NCBI GenBank assembly: GCA_910587465.1
Contig: CAJUMS010000036.1
Span: 1-25,751, forward strand
Source: an uncultured Oscillospiraceae bacterium
GTDB lineage: Bacteria; Bacillota; Clostridia; Oscillospirales; Ruminococcaceae
Direction of reading: 5' to 3'
Length of the DNA stretch: 25,751 nt
The translations under genes were made by a program, and so were the position numbers. Below, piece after piece: positions 7,098-15,138 of the stretch. The notes beneath the pieces are model-generated. The model made no database searches. It worked only from the letters and a program-made list of their open reading frames with translations, and was not told where the DNA came from. Position 1 is the first letter of the stretch. Each line of letters begins with the position of its first letter.

Positions 7098-7637
7098 ATG
7101 ATTGACTTTATCCTATCAACAATTGAAAATGAAGAACAGCGCAACGAATTAGCCGAATTTTACGAAAAGTACAAAAAGCGATTATACTCTATCGCTTTAT
7201 CAAAAATACATAACGAGCAGGACGCAGAGGACGCGGTTCAAGAGGTCTTTTCAGAGATCGCAAATAAGCCAGAGAAATTCTTTGAACTACCTCCAAATAG
7301 GAGAATAGCTTATGTTGATGTTATGGTAAGAAACATCTCTATGAAAATGTTCAATGCAAAAAGTAAAGAACCTATTGAACCATTAACTGATGATTTCGAT
7401 GCTGAAACTATTTCGCTTGATGATTATCTTATGGATAAAATCTCACACGATGAGATTATGACTTGTGTAAATCAACTTCCAACAATGCAGCGGAGTGTTC
7501 TTATTATGCGTTGTCTTGTAGGTTTATCAATTGATGAAGTATCACAAAAACTAAATATTACAGTGACCGCCGCAAACAAACATTTAACAATTGCTCGGAG
7601 AACGGTTAGAAAATATATTGATGAAAGGCATAGCTAA
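7098..7637 (+). CDS. ECF-like RNA polymerase sigma factor (module A)
   Basis: A 179-aa sigma-70-family protein with the two-domain ECF layout. Region 2 (~residues 15-75) has the hallmark HNEQDAEDAVQEVFSEI helix that binds core polymerase and the -10 element. A linker follows, then region 4 (~residues 120-175: LPTMQRSVLIMRCLVGLSID, EVSQKLNITVTAANKHLTIA), the HTH that reads the -35. I chose the ATG at 7098 after AGAGGTG; a GTG three codons upstream overlaps that site. The next gene starts 2 nt after the stop and encodes a membrane protein that probably sequesters this factor. It is a paralogue of the sigma gene at 18387. Confidence 0.87.
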   Translation: MIDFILSTIENEEQRNELAEFYEKYKKRLYSIALSKIHNEQDAEDAVQEVFSEIANKPEKFFELPPNRRIAYVDVMVRNISMKMFNAKSKEPIEPLTDDFDAETISLDDYLMDKISHDEIMTCVNQLPTMQRSVLIMRCLVGLSIDEVSQKLNITVTAANKHLTIARRTVRKYIDERHS

Positions 7638-7639
7638 CG

Positions 7640-8350
7640 ATGAACGAAAAAATATTCAAGTCAATTTTGGAAAAGGCGGTATTGAATGAATATGCGGATA
7701 TTGACAATACACCGGATCACAAATTCTCTCTCAAACACCGTATTGCTATGAAACGGATTTTTGCGAGATACGAAAGGAATGTGCGAAAACTCTGTAAAAG
7801 CGAGATAGCAGAACCAACACGGACAACCACATATAGACCAATTCATAGCATAAGGCAGAAACTGCTCATCGCAATGTTAATTATTATTCTTATGTCGTTC
7901 TTGGTTGGCTGGGTAGTTGTGTATGTTTCGTCAAATTTTCACGGTACTGTGTATCACGACTACACACAGATTACTGCCAAAAACTATAAGGATTGCCCCC
8001 AAACCATTGAATATAAATTCGCCTTGATGAATGTTCCGTCAGGATTTGAAGTGGAGGAAACAGACTTATCATCGATACACTATTACACGCTATATATGAA
8101 TAGTTCTACCCAACAAACAATAGAAGTGCGCCAATGGGTAAAAACAAAATTTGAGCCGAAATACAATACAGAGCATTACAAATTGGAAGAAGTTAATGTA
8201 AGCAGCGGCACAGCATTGTGTATTGACTTTAGCGACACGGCATATAAGCAAACTCTGATGGTATGGGATAACGGCGATTATATAATTGAAGTGTTGGCAG
8301 ATTTAGATAAAGAAAGCACGATAGATTTATTAAAAATGAACAAATTTTGA
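7640..8350 (+). CDS. One-pass membrane protein, probable anti-sigma partner (module A)
   Basis: A 236-aa protein. Residues 1-72 are cytoplasmic and basic, with HRIAMKRIFARYERNVRKL; residues ~74-96 are a membrane helix (LLIAMLIIILMSFLVGWVVV). An outside domain of ~140 residues ends in MVWDNGDYIIEVLADLDK, the pattern of DUF4367-like domains of clostridial anti-sigma-type proteins. Placement 2 nt after an ECF sigma gene supports an anti-sigma role, with the N-terminal segment holding the sigma factor and the outer domain sensing a signal. That role is inferred; no classical zinc ZAS motif is present. The paralogue at 18934 shares the same layout at about half identity. Confidence 0.75.
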   Translation: MNEKIFKSILEKAVLNEYADIDNTPDHKFSLKHRIAMKRIFARYERNVRKLCKSEIAEPTRTTTYRPIHSIRQKLLIAMLIIILMSFLVGWVVVYVSSNFHGTVYHDYTQITAKNYKDCPQTIEYKFALMNVPSGFEVEETDLSSIHYYTLYMNSSTQQTIEVRQWVKTKFEPKYNTEHYKLEEVNVSSGTALCIDFSDTAYKQTLMVWDNGDYIIEVLADLDKESTIDLLKMNKF

Positions 8351-8450
8351 AAGAAAGGAATAGTTAATCTCCCTAATCGTATAAAAAAAAGAATTATATA
8401 ATATAGGGACTAAAAACCTCAGAATAGTATACAGAAAGGGGGGGAACTAA

Positions 8451-8891
8451 ATGCAGCTGAAAAAGTTAATGGCTTCGCTTGGAGTAATATTGTGCTTTTG
8501 CACGACTTCAAGTACAGCAGTTTATGCCGAAGCAACTGTGCCGTATGTGGATAGTGGTATTTCGTTAATGTATGAAATAGCCGATAATCCTGTATCTACA
8601 TTAAACATTACAAACGGGACAGCGGAATGTATCAGTTCAGTTAAAGGCAAAGGTGCGGTTAAAATAACGGTGGTACAAACCCTACAAAAGTATTGGGGGT
8701 TGTGGTTTTGGGAAGATGTGGACGGCGCGGAGTGGACAAGGACGGTCGAACGCAATTCAATTAGCTTAACTAATTCCAAAAGTGGTCTTGACAGCGGCAA
8801 ATATCGTGTAAAGTCTGTTTTCACATTGACCGACCAAAACGGCAAAAGTGAGACCATTACAGTTTGCAGCAGCGAACAGGAGGCGTCTTAA
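8451..8891 (+). CDS. Small secreted protein (module A)
   Basis: A 146-aa exported protein. Residues 1-26 are a signal peptide (MQLKKLMASLGVILCFCTTS) with a likely cut after VYA. The mature ~120 residues look like a single beta-sandwich. Its paralogue at 19754 shares TAEC, QTLQKYWGLWxWEDVxGAxW, and YRVKSVFTLT..NG..ETIT. This pattern recalls small secreted clostridial proteins of the DUF6147 type, but I am not certain of the family. AAAGGGGGGG lies just upstream of the ATG. A 100-nt gap with a TATAAT-like box at ~8395 separates it from the membrane partner, so it may have its own promoter. Confidence 0.72.
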   Translation: MQLKKLMASLGVILCFCTTSSTAVYAEATVPYVDSGISLMYEIADNPVSTLNITNGTAECISSVKGKGAVKITVVQTLQKYWGLWFWEDVDGAEWTRTVERNSISLTNSKSGLDSGKYRVKSVFTLTDQNGKSETITVCSSEQEAS

Positions 8892-9043
8892 ATTATATAG
8901 GCACAGGACAAATTCATTTGGTACAATGGAAAAGAGACACAATTTGTTCAGCTACAAAGTGAATTAGCAGATTGTCTTTGCAATACATTGTTGAATTAGT
9001 TGTGTCGCTAAATTTAGTTATGATTTCATTTAGGAGGAGCACT

Positions 9044-9874
9044 ATGAAAAAGGCTTTTTTAAAAAAGTTAGGTGCAGTTATCTCAGCGGTTTCGGTTATT
9101 GGTACATTTTCGCTAACGGCGTTTGCGAGCGATTGTGAGGTAATATATGATTACCAAATAGCTAATGACGGTACATACGACACAAATCGTGAAGATTATA
9201 TAGAGAATATTTCGTACATCAGTACTGAAAATGATATGTACTCTGCGAATGTTGATCCTTCGGGACTTGTTGAACCGTATAGCGCAACTGTTGACTTCGA
9301 TTATTCGATGAACGATATCCTTTGGGGTAAAGTAAAGGAGAATGCTTCAGCTGCCGACATACTTATCACAAGAGATTGCACAACATTGGCTATAGATCAC
9401 GGTCACGCTGCGCTTTCGTGTGGTGATGGCAAAACCGTGGAGCATTACGGACCGAAATCCGGCGGTTTAAAAGGTGCTACGGGACTTAGTGTATATGCCG
9501 ATATGGCGGTAGTGTGGAGACATTGCAAAACTCTGAGAATTTATGAGTGCGATCAGGTTGTGAACGATACTCCCAAGAGGGGGGAGGACGCTCTTAGCAA
9601 AAAGATTGTTGACTATGCAAAAAATAACTTGGTAGGTTGGGAATACGCTATACACGCTAACAGACGAAATGGAACATATATGAATTGTGCGACCCTTATA
9701 TGGAAAGCCTATTACGCTAACGACATTGAATTCCAGGGTTATTGGGCTGATAGCTATATAGGTGGAATGTTTATGCCGAGTGATTTTGTCATCGAAAATT
9801 CCGATAAGCTTTCGATGAAGTATACCCTTGGTTGGGGGCACACGAAACCTTATGTTTGGGGCGAGGACGACTAA
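9044..9874 (+). CDS. Secreted permuted papain-like (YiiX/C92-type) protein
   Basis: A 276-aa exported protein. The signal peptide covers residues 1-28 with an AFA cleavage site. Residues ~100-250 resemble the YiiX/YaeF permuted papain-fold group of the NlpC/P60 superfamily: ADILITRD strand, D118-HGH-AALSCG with the candidate catalytic His (119 or 121), VEHYG, and C215 in NCATLIWKAYY as the candidate nucleophile, the order expected for permuted enzymes. Such proteins cleave amide or acyl bonds in peptidoglycan peptides or lipids; the substrate here is unknown. The ATG at 9044 follows AGGAGG (9032-9037); an earlier in-frame ATG lacks such a site. It is the next gene after the small secreted protein of module A. 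Confidence 0.72.
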   Translation: MKKAFLKKLGAVISAVSVIGTFSLTAFASDCEVIYDYQIANDGTYDTNREDYIENISYISTENDMYSANVDPSGLVEPYSATVDFDYSMNDILWGKVKENASAADILITRDCTTLAIDHGHAALSCGDGKTVEHYGPKSGGLKGATGLSVYADMAVVWRHCKTLRIYECDQVVNDTPKRGEDALSKKIVDYAKNNLVGWEYAIHANRRNGTYMNCATLIWKAYYANDIEFQGYWADSYIGGMFMPSDFVIENSDKLSMKYTLGWGHTKPYVWGEDD

Positions 9875-9880
9875 CACTAT

Positions 9881-11089
9881 ATGAAGAAATTTTTTATTGT
9901 CTTTATTTCTATTTGCACAGTTTTATTGTCTGGGTGTAACAACAGAGATTTGAGAGAACACACGACAAACATTACAGATCCTTTGCTTGCTAACTTTGAT
10001 GATTTTGATGTTGCGAATAAAAAGTATATAAAGTATAACGCTGATGTTTGTGATATGCGGACGAACCGTATTGTTGAGATTGGTATGACACAGGTATTCC
10101 AATACAACAACAGCGTTTCAATTGATATTTCTTCCGAATATGTGAACGAGTCCAATAATGCTTGTTTTGCTGCATCTGGTTATTGTCCTGTAAATTCATT
10201 ACAGAAAATGACAGGAACAAAAACGTTTGATGAGGCATTGACGAGTGTAGGACAGCCATATTTTTATTCTGAACTTGGTGATAGGTGTGCGCTCCTTTTG
10301 GCGGATGAGGAGCAAACGCTGATTTACGGAGACGGCAATGATTTTTTAAAAATTGCTCTTGGCGGCAAACATACAATAACCGGCGTTAAGTCAATACAAA
10401 TTACAGACGACCGACTTTTTGTCTTTAATTGCCCTAGAAAGAAAGAGGGTATGAGTGTTGTCGTTCGCAGCTTTATGTGGGGTGACAATACGACATACGA
10501 TGAAATTGAAATACCATTTTTGAGTATGGGGCTGAACGATATCGAAAGGGACGTTAAAGAAAATGCTATTTTCATTAAGGACGGAACTCTCTTTTGTATA
10601 TCTGACGTGTTCACTGATCAATGCGGTTGGATTACCGCATACAATCTTGAAACAAAGCAATATTCAAATGTAAAAATTGAGAGTATTGCGGGTGTTCAAC
10701 AAATATTTTGTGCCGAGGACGGGATCATAGTTCTATACAATAAGTATAACTCTGAGGGATACAGCAATAATACCTTTTTGTACAAGTATGGATTTGACTA
10801 TTCAAATACAGCTTTTTCTCAAGAGGGTGCTTCTGTAATCTCTTTCCCTAACAATGCAAATTATTATTTTAGCACAAGAGGAAAAGATAGTTATTGTGTT
10901 GGTGACACATTTTGCGGTATTATGGAGAACACTCGTGATATGTCATACGCTTATGCGGAATTTTCACTGTCAACAGGAGAACTCACTACTTTTGTGCCAT
11001 TTATGCCTAAATCCTCAGATTACGTTGTTACCGGACTTATCATTCGTGATGACGGAAGGGCGATATCGCGAAATAATTGTGGCACATAA
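9881..11089 (+). CDS. Predicted lipoprotein of unknown function
   Basis: A 402-aa surface lipoprotein. The signal peptide ends in the lipobox LLSGC (Cys at residue 19), so it should be lipidated and held on the outer face of the membrane. The mature part has repeated short strand-turn units (GDGNDFLKIALGG, DGTLFCISDVF, EDGIIVLYNKYNSEG), suggesting a beta-propeller; I recognise no named family. It starts 6 nt after the stop of the papain-like gene, so the two are probably cotranscribed, though its ribosome binding site is weak. The C-terminus (SRNNCGT) ends abruptly next to a palindrome GCGATATCGC (11060-11069), and could be slightly altered. Confidence 0.68.
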   Translation: MKKFFIVFISICTVLLSGCNNRDLREHTTNITDPLLANFDDFDVANKKYIKYNADVCDMRTNRIVEIGMTQVFQYNNSVSIDISSEYVNESNNACFAASGYCPVNSLQKMTGTKTFDEALTSVGQPYFYSELGDRCALLLADEEQTLIYGDGNDFLKIALGGKHTITGVKSIQITDDRLFVFNCPRKKEGMSVVVRSFMWGDNTTYDEIEIPFLSMGLNDIERDVKENAIFIKDGTLFCISDVFTDQCGWITAYNLETKQYSNVKIESIAGVQQIFCAEDGIIVLYNKYNSEGYSNNTFLYKYGFDYSNTAFSQEGASVISFPNNANYYFSTRGKDSYCVGDTFCGIMENTRDMSYAYAEFSLSTGELTTFVPFMPKSSDYVVTGLIIRDDGRAISRNNCGT

Positions 11090-11094
11090 CTAGA

Positions 11095-11166
11095 ATGCTT
11101 AGATTTTACTTAAACGGCTCATTTGAAATCATTACAATTTACAGTGGTGAAGATAAAGAGCCATAA
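11095..11166 (+). pseudogene. Relic of a third small secreted protein (C-terminal tail)
   Basis: A 23-codon reading frame ends in NGSFEIITIYSGEDKEP. It aligns with the C-termini of the two small secreted proteins (NGKSETITVCSSEQ and NGRQETITIYSSEK). The DNA around AACGGC, CATTACA, TTT and CAG also aligns with 8835-8880. No ribosome binding site or signal peptide is present. It is most simply a fragment left by a deletion. The alternative is that it is a frameshifted end of the lipoprotein upstream. Confidence 0.4.
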
Positions 11167-11260
11167 AAGCACTTTACTCATTACATAAAGGAGGTTAATA
11201 GCCCAATAAATTAACACTTTTACGACAATTATAAATTTTGTATCTTTTAGGAGGTTTTCT

Positions 11261-12235
11261 ATGAAAAAGGTATTATCAACAATTCTTTCGTGTGCAATGT
11301 GCTTGGTGCTTTCCACACCAGCAATGGCTATATGTGAAGCACCTGCCGAAACGACAAACGCAGTGCCTGTTTTTTCGTCCACATCTGCGCCGTCAATTTA
11401 TTCGCCCGAATTTCCCGATGCGTACATTCTTCAGAACGGAACTACGGAGATGTCAATATCGCATTCGACTACTCAGACGGTCTCCGCTACTGTCTTTGTT
11501 GAAGAAGAGTACGGGTTTGACAACGACGGAAACCCCATAACAATATCCAGCAGGCTGCTGTCAGAGAGCGAAGTCCTTGAAATCGGCTTGGAAAACTTTG
11601 AAAATATGGAGGATGTCAGACAAGACGCTGTATCTGAGTTAATGCAAACACGCGCAGCAGTCAATGGTCGCGGAAGTCTCTCTATCAGCTTTTCTGGAGG
11701 AGGAACCATCTCTGGCAAAAACGTGACCTATGACCTTAACGCAAGTGCTTCTTGGTCTCCCAGCGGATGGTTATGGACGTCTGATCGTGATAATAATCCT
11801 GCCTCTGGTGCTGACTATATAGGGGTAACTTGGTCTGGTGGTTACACAGTCTCTGGCTCACCCCAAATTAACACCACTACCTACAGGAGTATTGATGACT
11901 CGTATTTTGCCCCGCCTCTTCCTCCGACTTTGTGCGATGCCGTTCCTAGCGCTGGAAGGGTGTGGGAGTTTTATGAATATTGGGAAACATTTCTTGGGGC
12001 TAACACTCTTCCTAACCATTATACAAACATCAGTATAGATATGAAACTTGTGAAAAACAATATTGGTGATAATGAAGCTGAAACTGTTATGAAGTACATT
12101 CATACTTTTAGTTCTACTAAGGGTAGTGTTTCGATTACGGCGAACAGCAGCGGCGTTGTTAGTGGCGGCTTTTCTTTGACCGGCGTGGATAAACAATGGT
12201 CGATTGTGTGCACGCTTACGGGTCTTAAATGTTAA
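11261..12235 (+). CDS. Secreted protein of unknown function (324 aa)
   Basis: An exported protein with a signal peptide at residues 1-23 (cut after AMA). An N-terminal region of ~120 residues is low in structure signals and acidic toward its end. A glycine/serine-rich, beta-like domain follows (GRGSLSISFSGGGTISGKNV, SASWSPSGWLWTSDRDNN), then a C-terminal section with SSTKGSVSITANSSGVVSGG and an ending in CTLTGLKC. AGGAGG precedes the ATG by the ideal distance. I do not recognise the family. It sits in the run of exported proteins following sigma module A and may be part of its regulon. Confidence 0.68.
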   Translation: MKKVLSTILSCAMCLVLSTPAMAICEAPAETTNAVPVFSSTSAPSIYSPEFPDAYILQNGTTEMSISHSTTQTVSATVFVEEEYGFDNDGNPITISSRLLSESEVLEIGLENFENMEDVRQDAVSELMQTRAAVNGRGSLSISFSGGGTISGKNVTYDLNASASWSPSGWLWTSDRDNNPASGADYIGVTWSGGYTVSGSPQINTTTYRSIDDSYFAPPLPPTLCDAVPSAGRVWEFYEYWETFLGANTLPNHYTNISIDMKLVKNNIGDNEAETVMKYIHTFSSTKGSVSITANSSGVVSGGFSLTGVDKQWSIVCTLTGLKC

Positions 12236-12259
12236 CGATAAAAAGGGGAAACACTTTTG

Positions 12260-12760
12260 ATGTCACGACGAATTACTGTAAAGAAAATAATAGTCGTATC
12301 GCTTTCCGTCGTTATACTGGTTCTATGTGTATCGCTCATTATTACGAAAGGAAAGCAGACACCATACGATTATTTGAAAAAAAGTAACAGCGATAATCTA
12401 ATTTCTCCATCGGAAATGTTATATCAAGAAACGCTGGACACAGGTTTCGATGTTGTTTTTTACATCGACCGACGAGGATTATTTAATTGTGCTGTGATTA
12501 AGAAGAATTTTTTCAACTACAGAACACTTGAGATTAGTGGCTCACTTGACATTACCAATGCTGGCACATACATTTATTCTTCGTTTGATGACGGTCAAAC
12601 ACGACAAAACATTTGTTGGGGGGTTATTACCGACAATGACGTGACGGAAGTATTCCTTGACAATGAGCCGTGTAATATCGCAGACGTTACAAACAATTTT
12701 CGAATATTTTGGTTGATGGGTCTTGGGAATGACTCCCCCTTATTAACAACAAATTTATAA
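12260..12760 (+). CDS. Signal-anchored extracytoplasmic protein
   Basis: A 166-aa protein. Residues ~8-30 (KIIVVSLSVVILVLCVSLII) form an N-terminal membrane anchor without a clear cleavage site, so the remainder should face outside. The outer domain contains FDVVFYIDRRGLFNCAVIKK and ends in WLMGLGNDSPLLTTNL; no family is recognised. The ATG at 12260 is preferred over a TTG one codon upstream; AGGGG lies ~11 nt before it. It follows the 324-aa secreted gene by 24 nt and ends at a strong terminator, making it the last gene of the forward block. Confidence 0.65.
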   Translation: MSRRITVKKIIVVSLSVVILVLCVSLIITKGKQTPYDYLKKSNSDNLISPSEMLYQETLDTGFDVVFYIDRRGLFNCAVIKKNFFNYRTLEISGSLDITNAGTYIYSSFDDGQTRQNICWGVITDNDVTEVFLDNEPCNIADVTNNFRIFWLMGLGNDSPLLTTNL

Positions 12761-12767
12761 AATTCTT

Positions 12768-12810
12768 TTACAGGCAGACAAGCGGAAAAAACTTGTTTGC
12801 CTGTAATTTT
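12768..12810 (+). terminator. Terminator closing the forward block
   Basis: TTACAGGCAGACAAG (12768-12782) pairs with CTTGTTTGCCTGTAA (12792-12806) with one mismatch, followed by TTTT. It marks the end of module A. The next 97 bp hold nothing recognisable before the reverse-strand relaxase. Confidence 0.85.
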
Positions 12811-12907
12811 ACTAAACTTAAAGAAAATTTAAAAATTACAAATTTAGTGTATTTTTTACATCCCATTCCCAATTTGTCAAGATAATAAAAATGTATTTTC
12901 AAATAGA

Positions 12908-14815
12908 TTATGTTCTCTTGTCAATTGTTTTCACTTGTTCTTGCTCCCGTTGTAGCCTAATAAGATTATCAATATAGTTACCCTCAACGATATTCTCATA
13001 AGCCGTTATCAAATCGGAAACGCGTTTTAGCTTTAGCTGCTCGTCGGACAATTCAGCTTTGATCGATTTATCCTCGCTCTGGAGCGACTTCAAACGTTTC
13101 TCCAGATCGGCAATATCTTCCGCAGACTTCACGTTGTGCTTATCCGCGATCTCCCGCGCCGCTGCCTGTTTCACTTGCTCCATTGTATCAAGCCTTTTCG
13201 GATTATCCCCAACGGAGAACAATCGCCGCAGTTGAGTTATATCGGATTTGAGCGTAGGTATCTCGCCCGACAATTCTTTCAGCTTTGCCGTTTTCCCGTC
13301 AATGCCGTTTTTCAGTTCCTCGGCTTTGGAGTAGATTTGCTCCCGTGAACCGAGGTTAAATTCCGCTATCGTGCAAAGCTGCTCCGATAAATAATTTATA
13401 TGTGCGTCGTTCTTGAAAGCATAAATCAGCTTTGGGTCGGTCTTACGCGGCGTAATTCTGAATTGCTTGACCGCGATCATCACGTCCGTGATCGCGATGT
13501 GGAATTTCTTTTCAACAGCGTTTGCCGTTACAAATTTCTCGCGAACGGCAGTCGGGAATTTGTCGCGCTCGGCAATACGCTGTTCAAGATTTTTGGGGAG
13601 ATATGCTTCGCCCAGAGATTTCAGCCGCACAAATCTTTCCGCGAATGTAGGCTTTACCGCGATATGCTTTCCGTTCTTGATTTGATACCCGCGCTCTTTC
13701 AGCTTGTCGAACAAGTCACCAAGATTTTCGGAGCAGTAGACGAGCCTGTCAATATCAAGCCTAATTCTGTCGCGCACTCCGTTCCGCTCGGCGGTCGGCT
13801 TGTAAGCTGCGGCGATAGCGGCGGCGGTCTTTTGCGCGTAGTCGGGAATGTGTAGCGTGTTGCTTTCCTCGACGGACGGCACGTTAGCCTTTTCAAGTTC
13901 AGCCGCGACGTACTGCAGCTTATCATCAGAAAAAATCTCAAGCGGTACGAATTTAGCACCGAGTTTGCGCGATAGCGAGGATATTTTCTCATCGCGCTTT
14001 AATATCTCGGAGCGCATAATATCGTTTTGATTTTTTATCAGTTCTATTTCGTCGGGCGTAAGGTCGGCGGGATTTTTCTTTTTCAGTTCGTTGATGTGCT
14101 CGTTGATTTTGCGTATCTCGGCTTTTTGAGCCGCGTGAGTTTTGTACTCGTCAACTGTCAGATGTTCACGGCGGACATTCTTTATATCTCGGCTCAAATT
14201 GTACTTGCGGAGAATATCGATCATTATATCGCGCTCCTGTTCTTCCCACGCCGCCCATTCGTTCTGATTGCGGTTAAACGAAGTAAATCCCTGTTCCCGC
14301 AGCGCTCCGCTCATAGAATTTTTCACCGATAAACCCTTTTGGTTTTTGTGCGCGACAGGAATAAAGTCTATATGCAAATGCGGACTGGCTTCATCAAGGT
14401 GCATAACCGCGTTAAACACTTTAAGGTTTGGATTTCTTTTCTCAAAGCCTTTCATATAATCATCCAACATCAGCTTTGCCGTTTCCCACTTGCCCGACTT
14501 TAAGCCGCAAGTATCTATATCTCCGAATTGCACTACCACCTCATAGAACGGCTTGACATAACCGATTTTTTTAACGTGTTCGTAATAGTCGGCTATCCTG
14601 CGGTCACTTCTTTTCTGTTTTGCGTTATACTCGGAAAGCGCCTGTCCGAACAGCTCATTGTACATCTCCCGAATGTCACGCCGCGTATAGGTTATGTTAT
14701 CGGCTACGCGTTCTCCGTCAACGTTTTTAGCGATAAAATCCCTGTTGTTATGCTCGACTACTCCCTCATCTATACGAAAAGAAATAGACAGGCTTTTGGC
14801 ATTTTGCCCGTTCAT
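12908..14815 (-). CDS. MobV-family relaxase (Mob/Pre type)
   Basis: A 635-aa relaxase that nicks oriT and pilots the strand into the recipient during mobilization. The N-terminal catalytic domain (~1-250) begins SLSISFRIDEGVVEHNNRDF and holds the metal-binding motif HLDEASPHLHIDFIP at 139-153, the H-x-D-E..P-H-x-H signature of MobV/Pre proteins. The remainder is highly charged and helical with long coiled-coil stretches. The start ATG at 14815 follows GGGGGT on the reverse strand. It is followed by a noncoding oriT-like region and then the primase on the same strand. Two relics of a related gene lie at 23110 and 25332. Confidence 0.93.
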   Translation of the reverse strand: MNGQNAKSLSISFRIDEGVVEHNNRDFIAKNVDGERVADNITYTRRDIREMYNELFGQALSEYNAKQKRSDRRIADYYEHVKKIGYVKPFYEVVVQFGDIDTCGLKSGKWETAKLMLDDYMKGFEKRNPNLKVFNAVMHLDEASPHLHIDFIPVAHKNQKGLSVKNSMSGALREQGFTSFNRNQNEWAAWEEQERDIMIDILRKYNLSRDIKNVRREHLTVDEYKTHAAQKAEIRKINEHINELKKKNPADLTPDEIELIKNQNDIMRSEILKRDEKISSLSRKLGAKFVPLEIFSDDKLQYVAAELEKANVPSVEESNTLHIPDYAQKTAAAIAAAYKPTAERNGVRDRIRLDIDRLVYCSENLGDLFDKLKERGYQIKNGKHIAVKPTFAERFVRLKSLGEAYLPKNLEQRIAERDKFPTAVREKFVTANAVEKKFHIAITDVMIAVKQFRITPRKTDPKLIYAFKNDAHINYLSEQLCTIAEFNLGSREQIYSKAEELKNGIDGKTAKLKELSGEIPTLKSDITQLRRLFSVGDNPKRLDTMEQVKQAAAREIADKHNVKSAEDIADLEKRLKSLQSEDKSIKAELSDEQLKLKRVSDLITAYENIVEGNYIDNLIRLQREQEQVKTIDKRT

Positions 14816-15138
14816 AATTGTTACCCCCTCTTTGAGTTCATAAGTATTTGCCTGTAGGCGCTGCTATTTTTGAGGAATTTTTCGGTGCTAATTTCCCCTA
14901 TACTTGTCTATGTCACTATACTCAATAGTGAGATTGACAAGCGCAGCTTATCAATCTCACATTTCGTTATGGGAAATCCCCTAAGACCCCTCGCGCCCAA
15001 CCTTAAAAAAGTCGGGCAAAATTGTAAATTCCAAAATTAACTTCACAATGAACTTACCGGCAAAATCTTTCTGAAAGAAGAATTTTTGCCGAAGAAATCA
15101 CAGCAAACCCGAAACGGCTTTTGGATTTTTGCCCTTGT
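14816..15138 (-). other. Intergenic region with candidate oriT
   Basis: These 323 bp between relaxase and primase contain no gene. Two dyads lie at CACTAT..ATAGTG (14914-14930) and TGAGATTGACAAGC-GCA-GCTTATCAATCTCA, whose arms at 14929-14942 and 14946-14959 pair at 13 of 14 positions with a 3-nt loop. Hairpins directly upstream of a MobV gene are the usual setting of oriT. A weaker inverted repeat, CGGCAAAA..TTTTTGCCG, lies at ~15058-15093. The nick site cannot be named from sequence. Confidence 0.5.

Noticed and set aside
8935..9006. GACACAA..TTGTGTC arms with a repeated TGAATTAG upstream of the papain-like gene
   Set aside because: The arms are short and ~60 bp apart; this is not distinguishable from chance.
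15058..15093. CGGCAAAA..TTTTTGCCG hairpin as primase terminator
   Set aside because: The stem is interrupted and no T-run follows on the reverse strand, so it was only noted within the oriT region.
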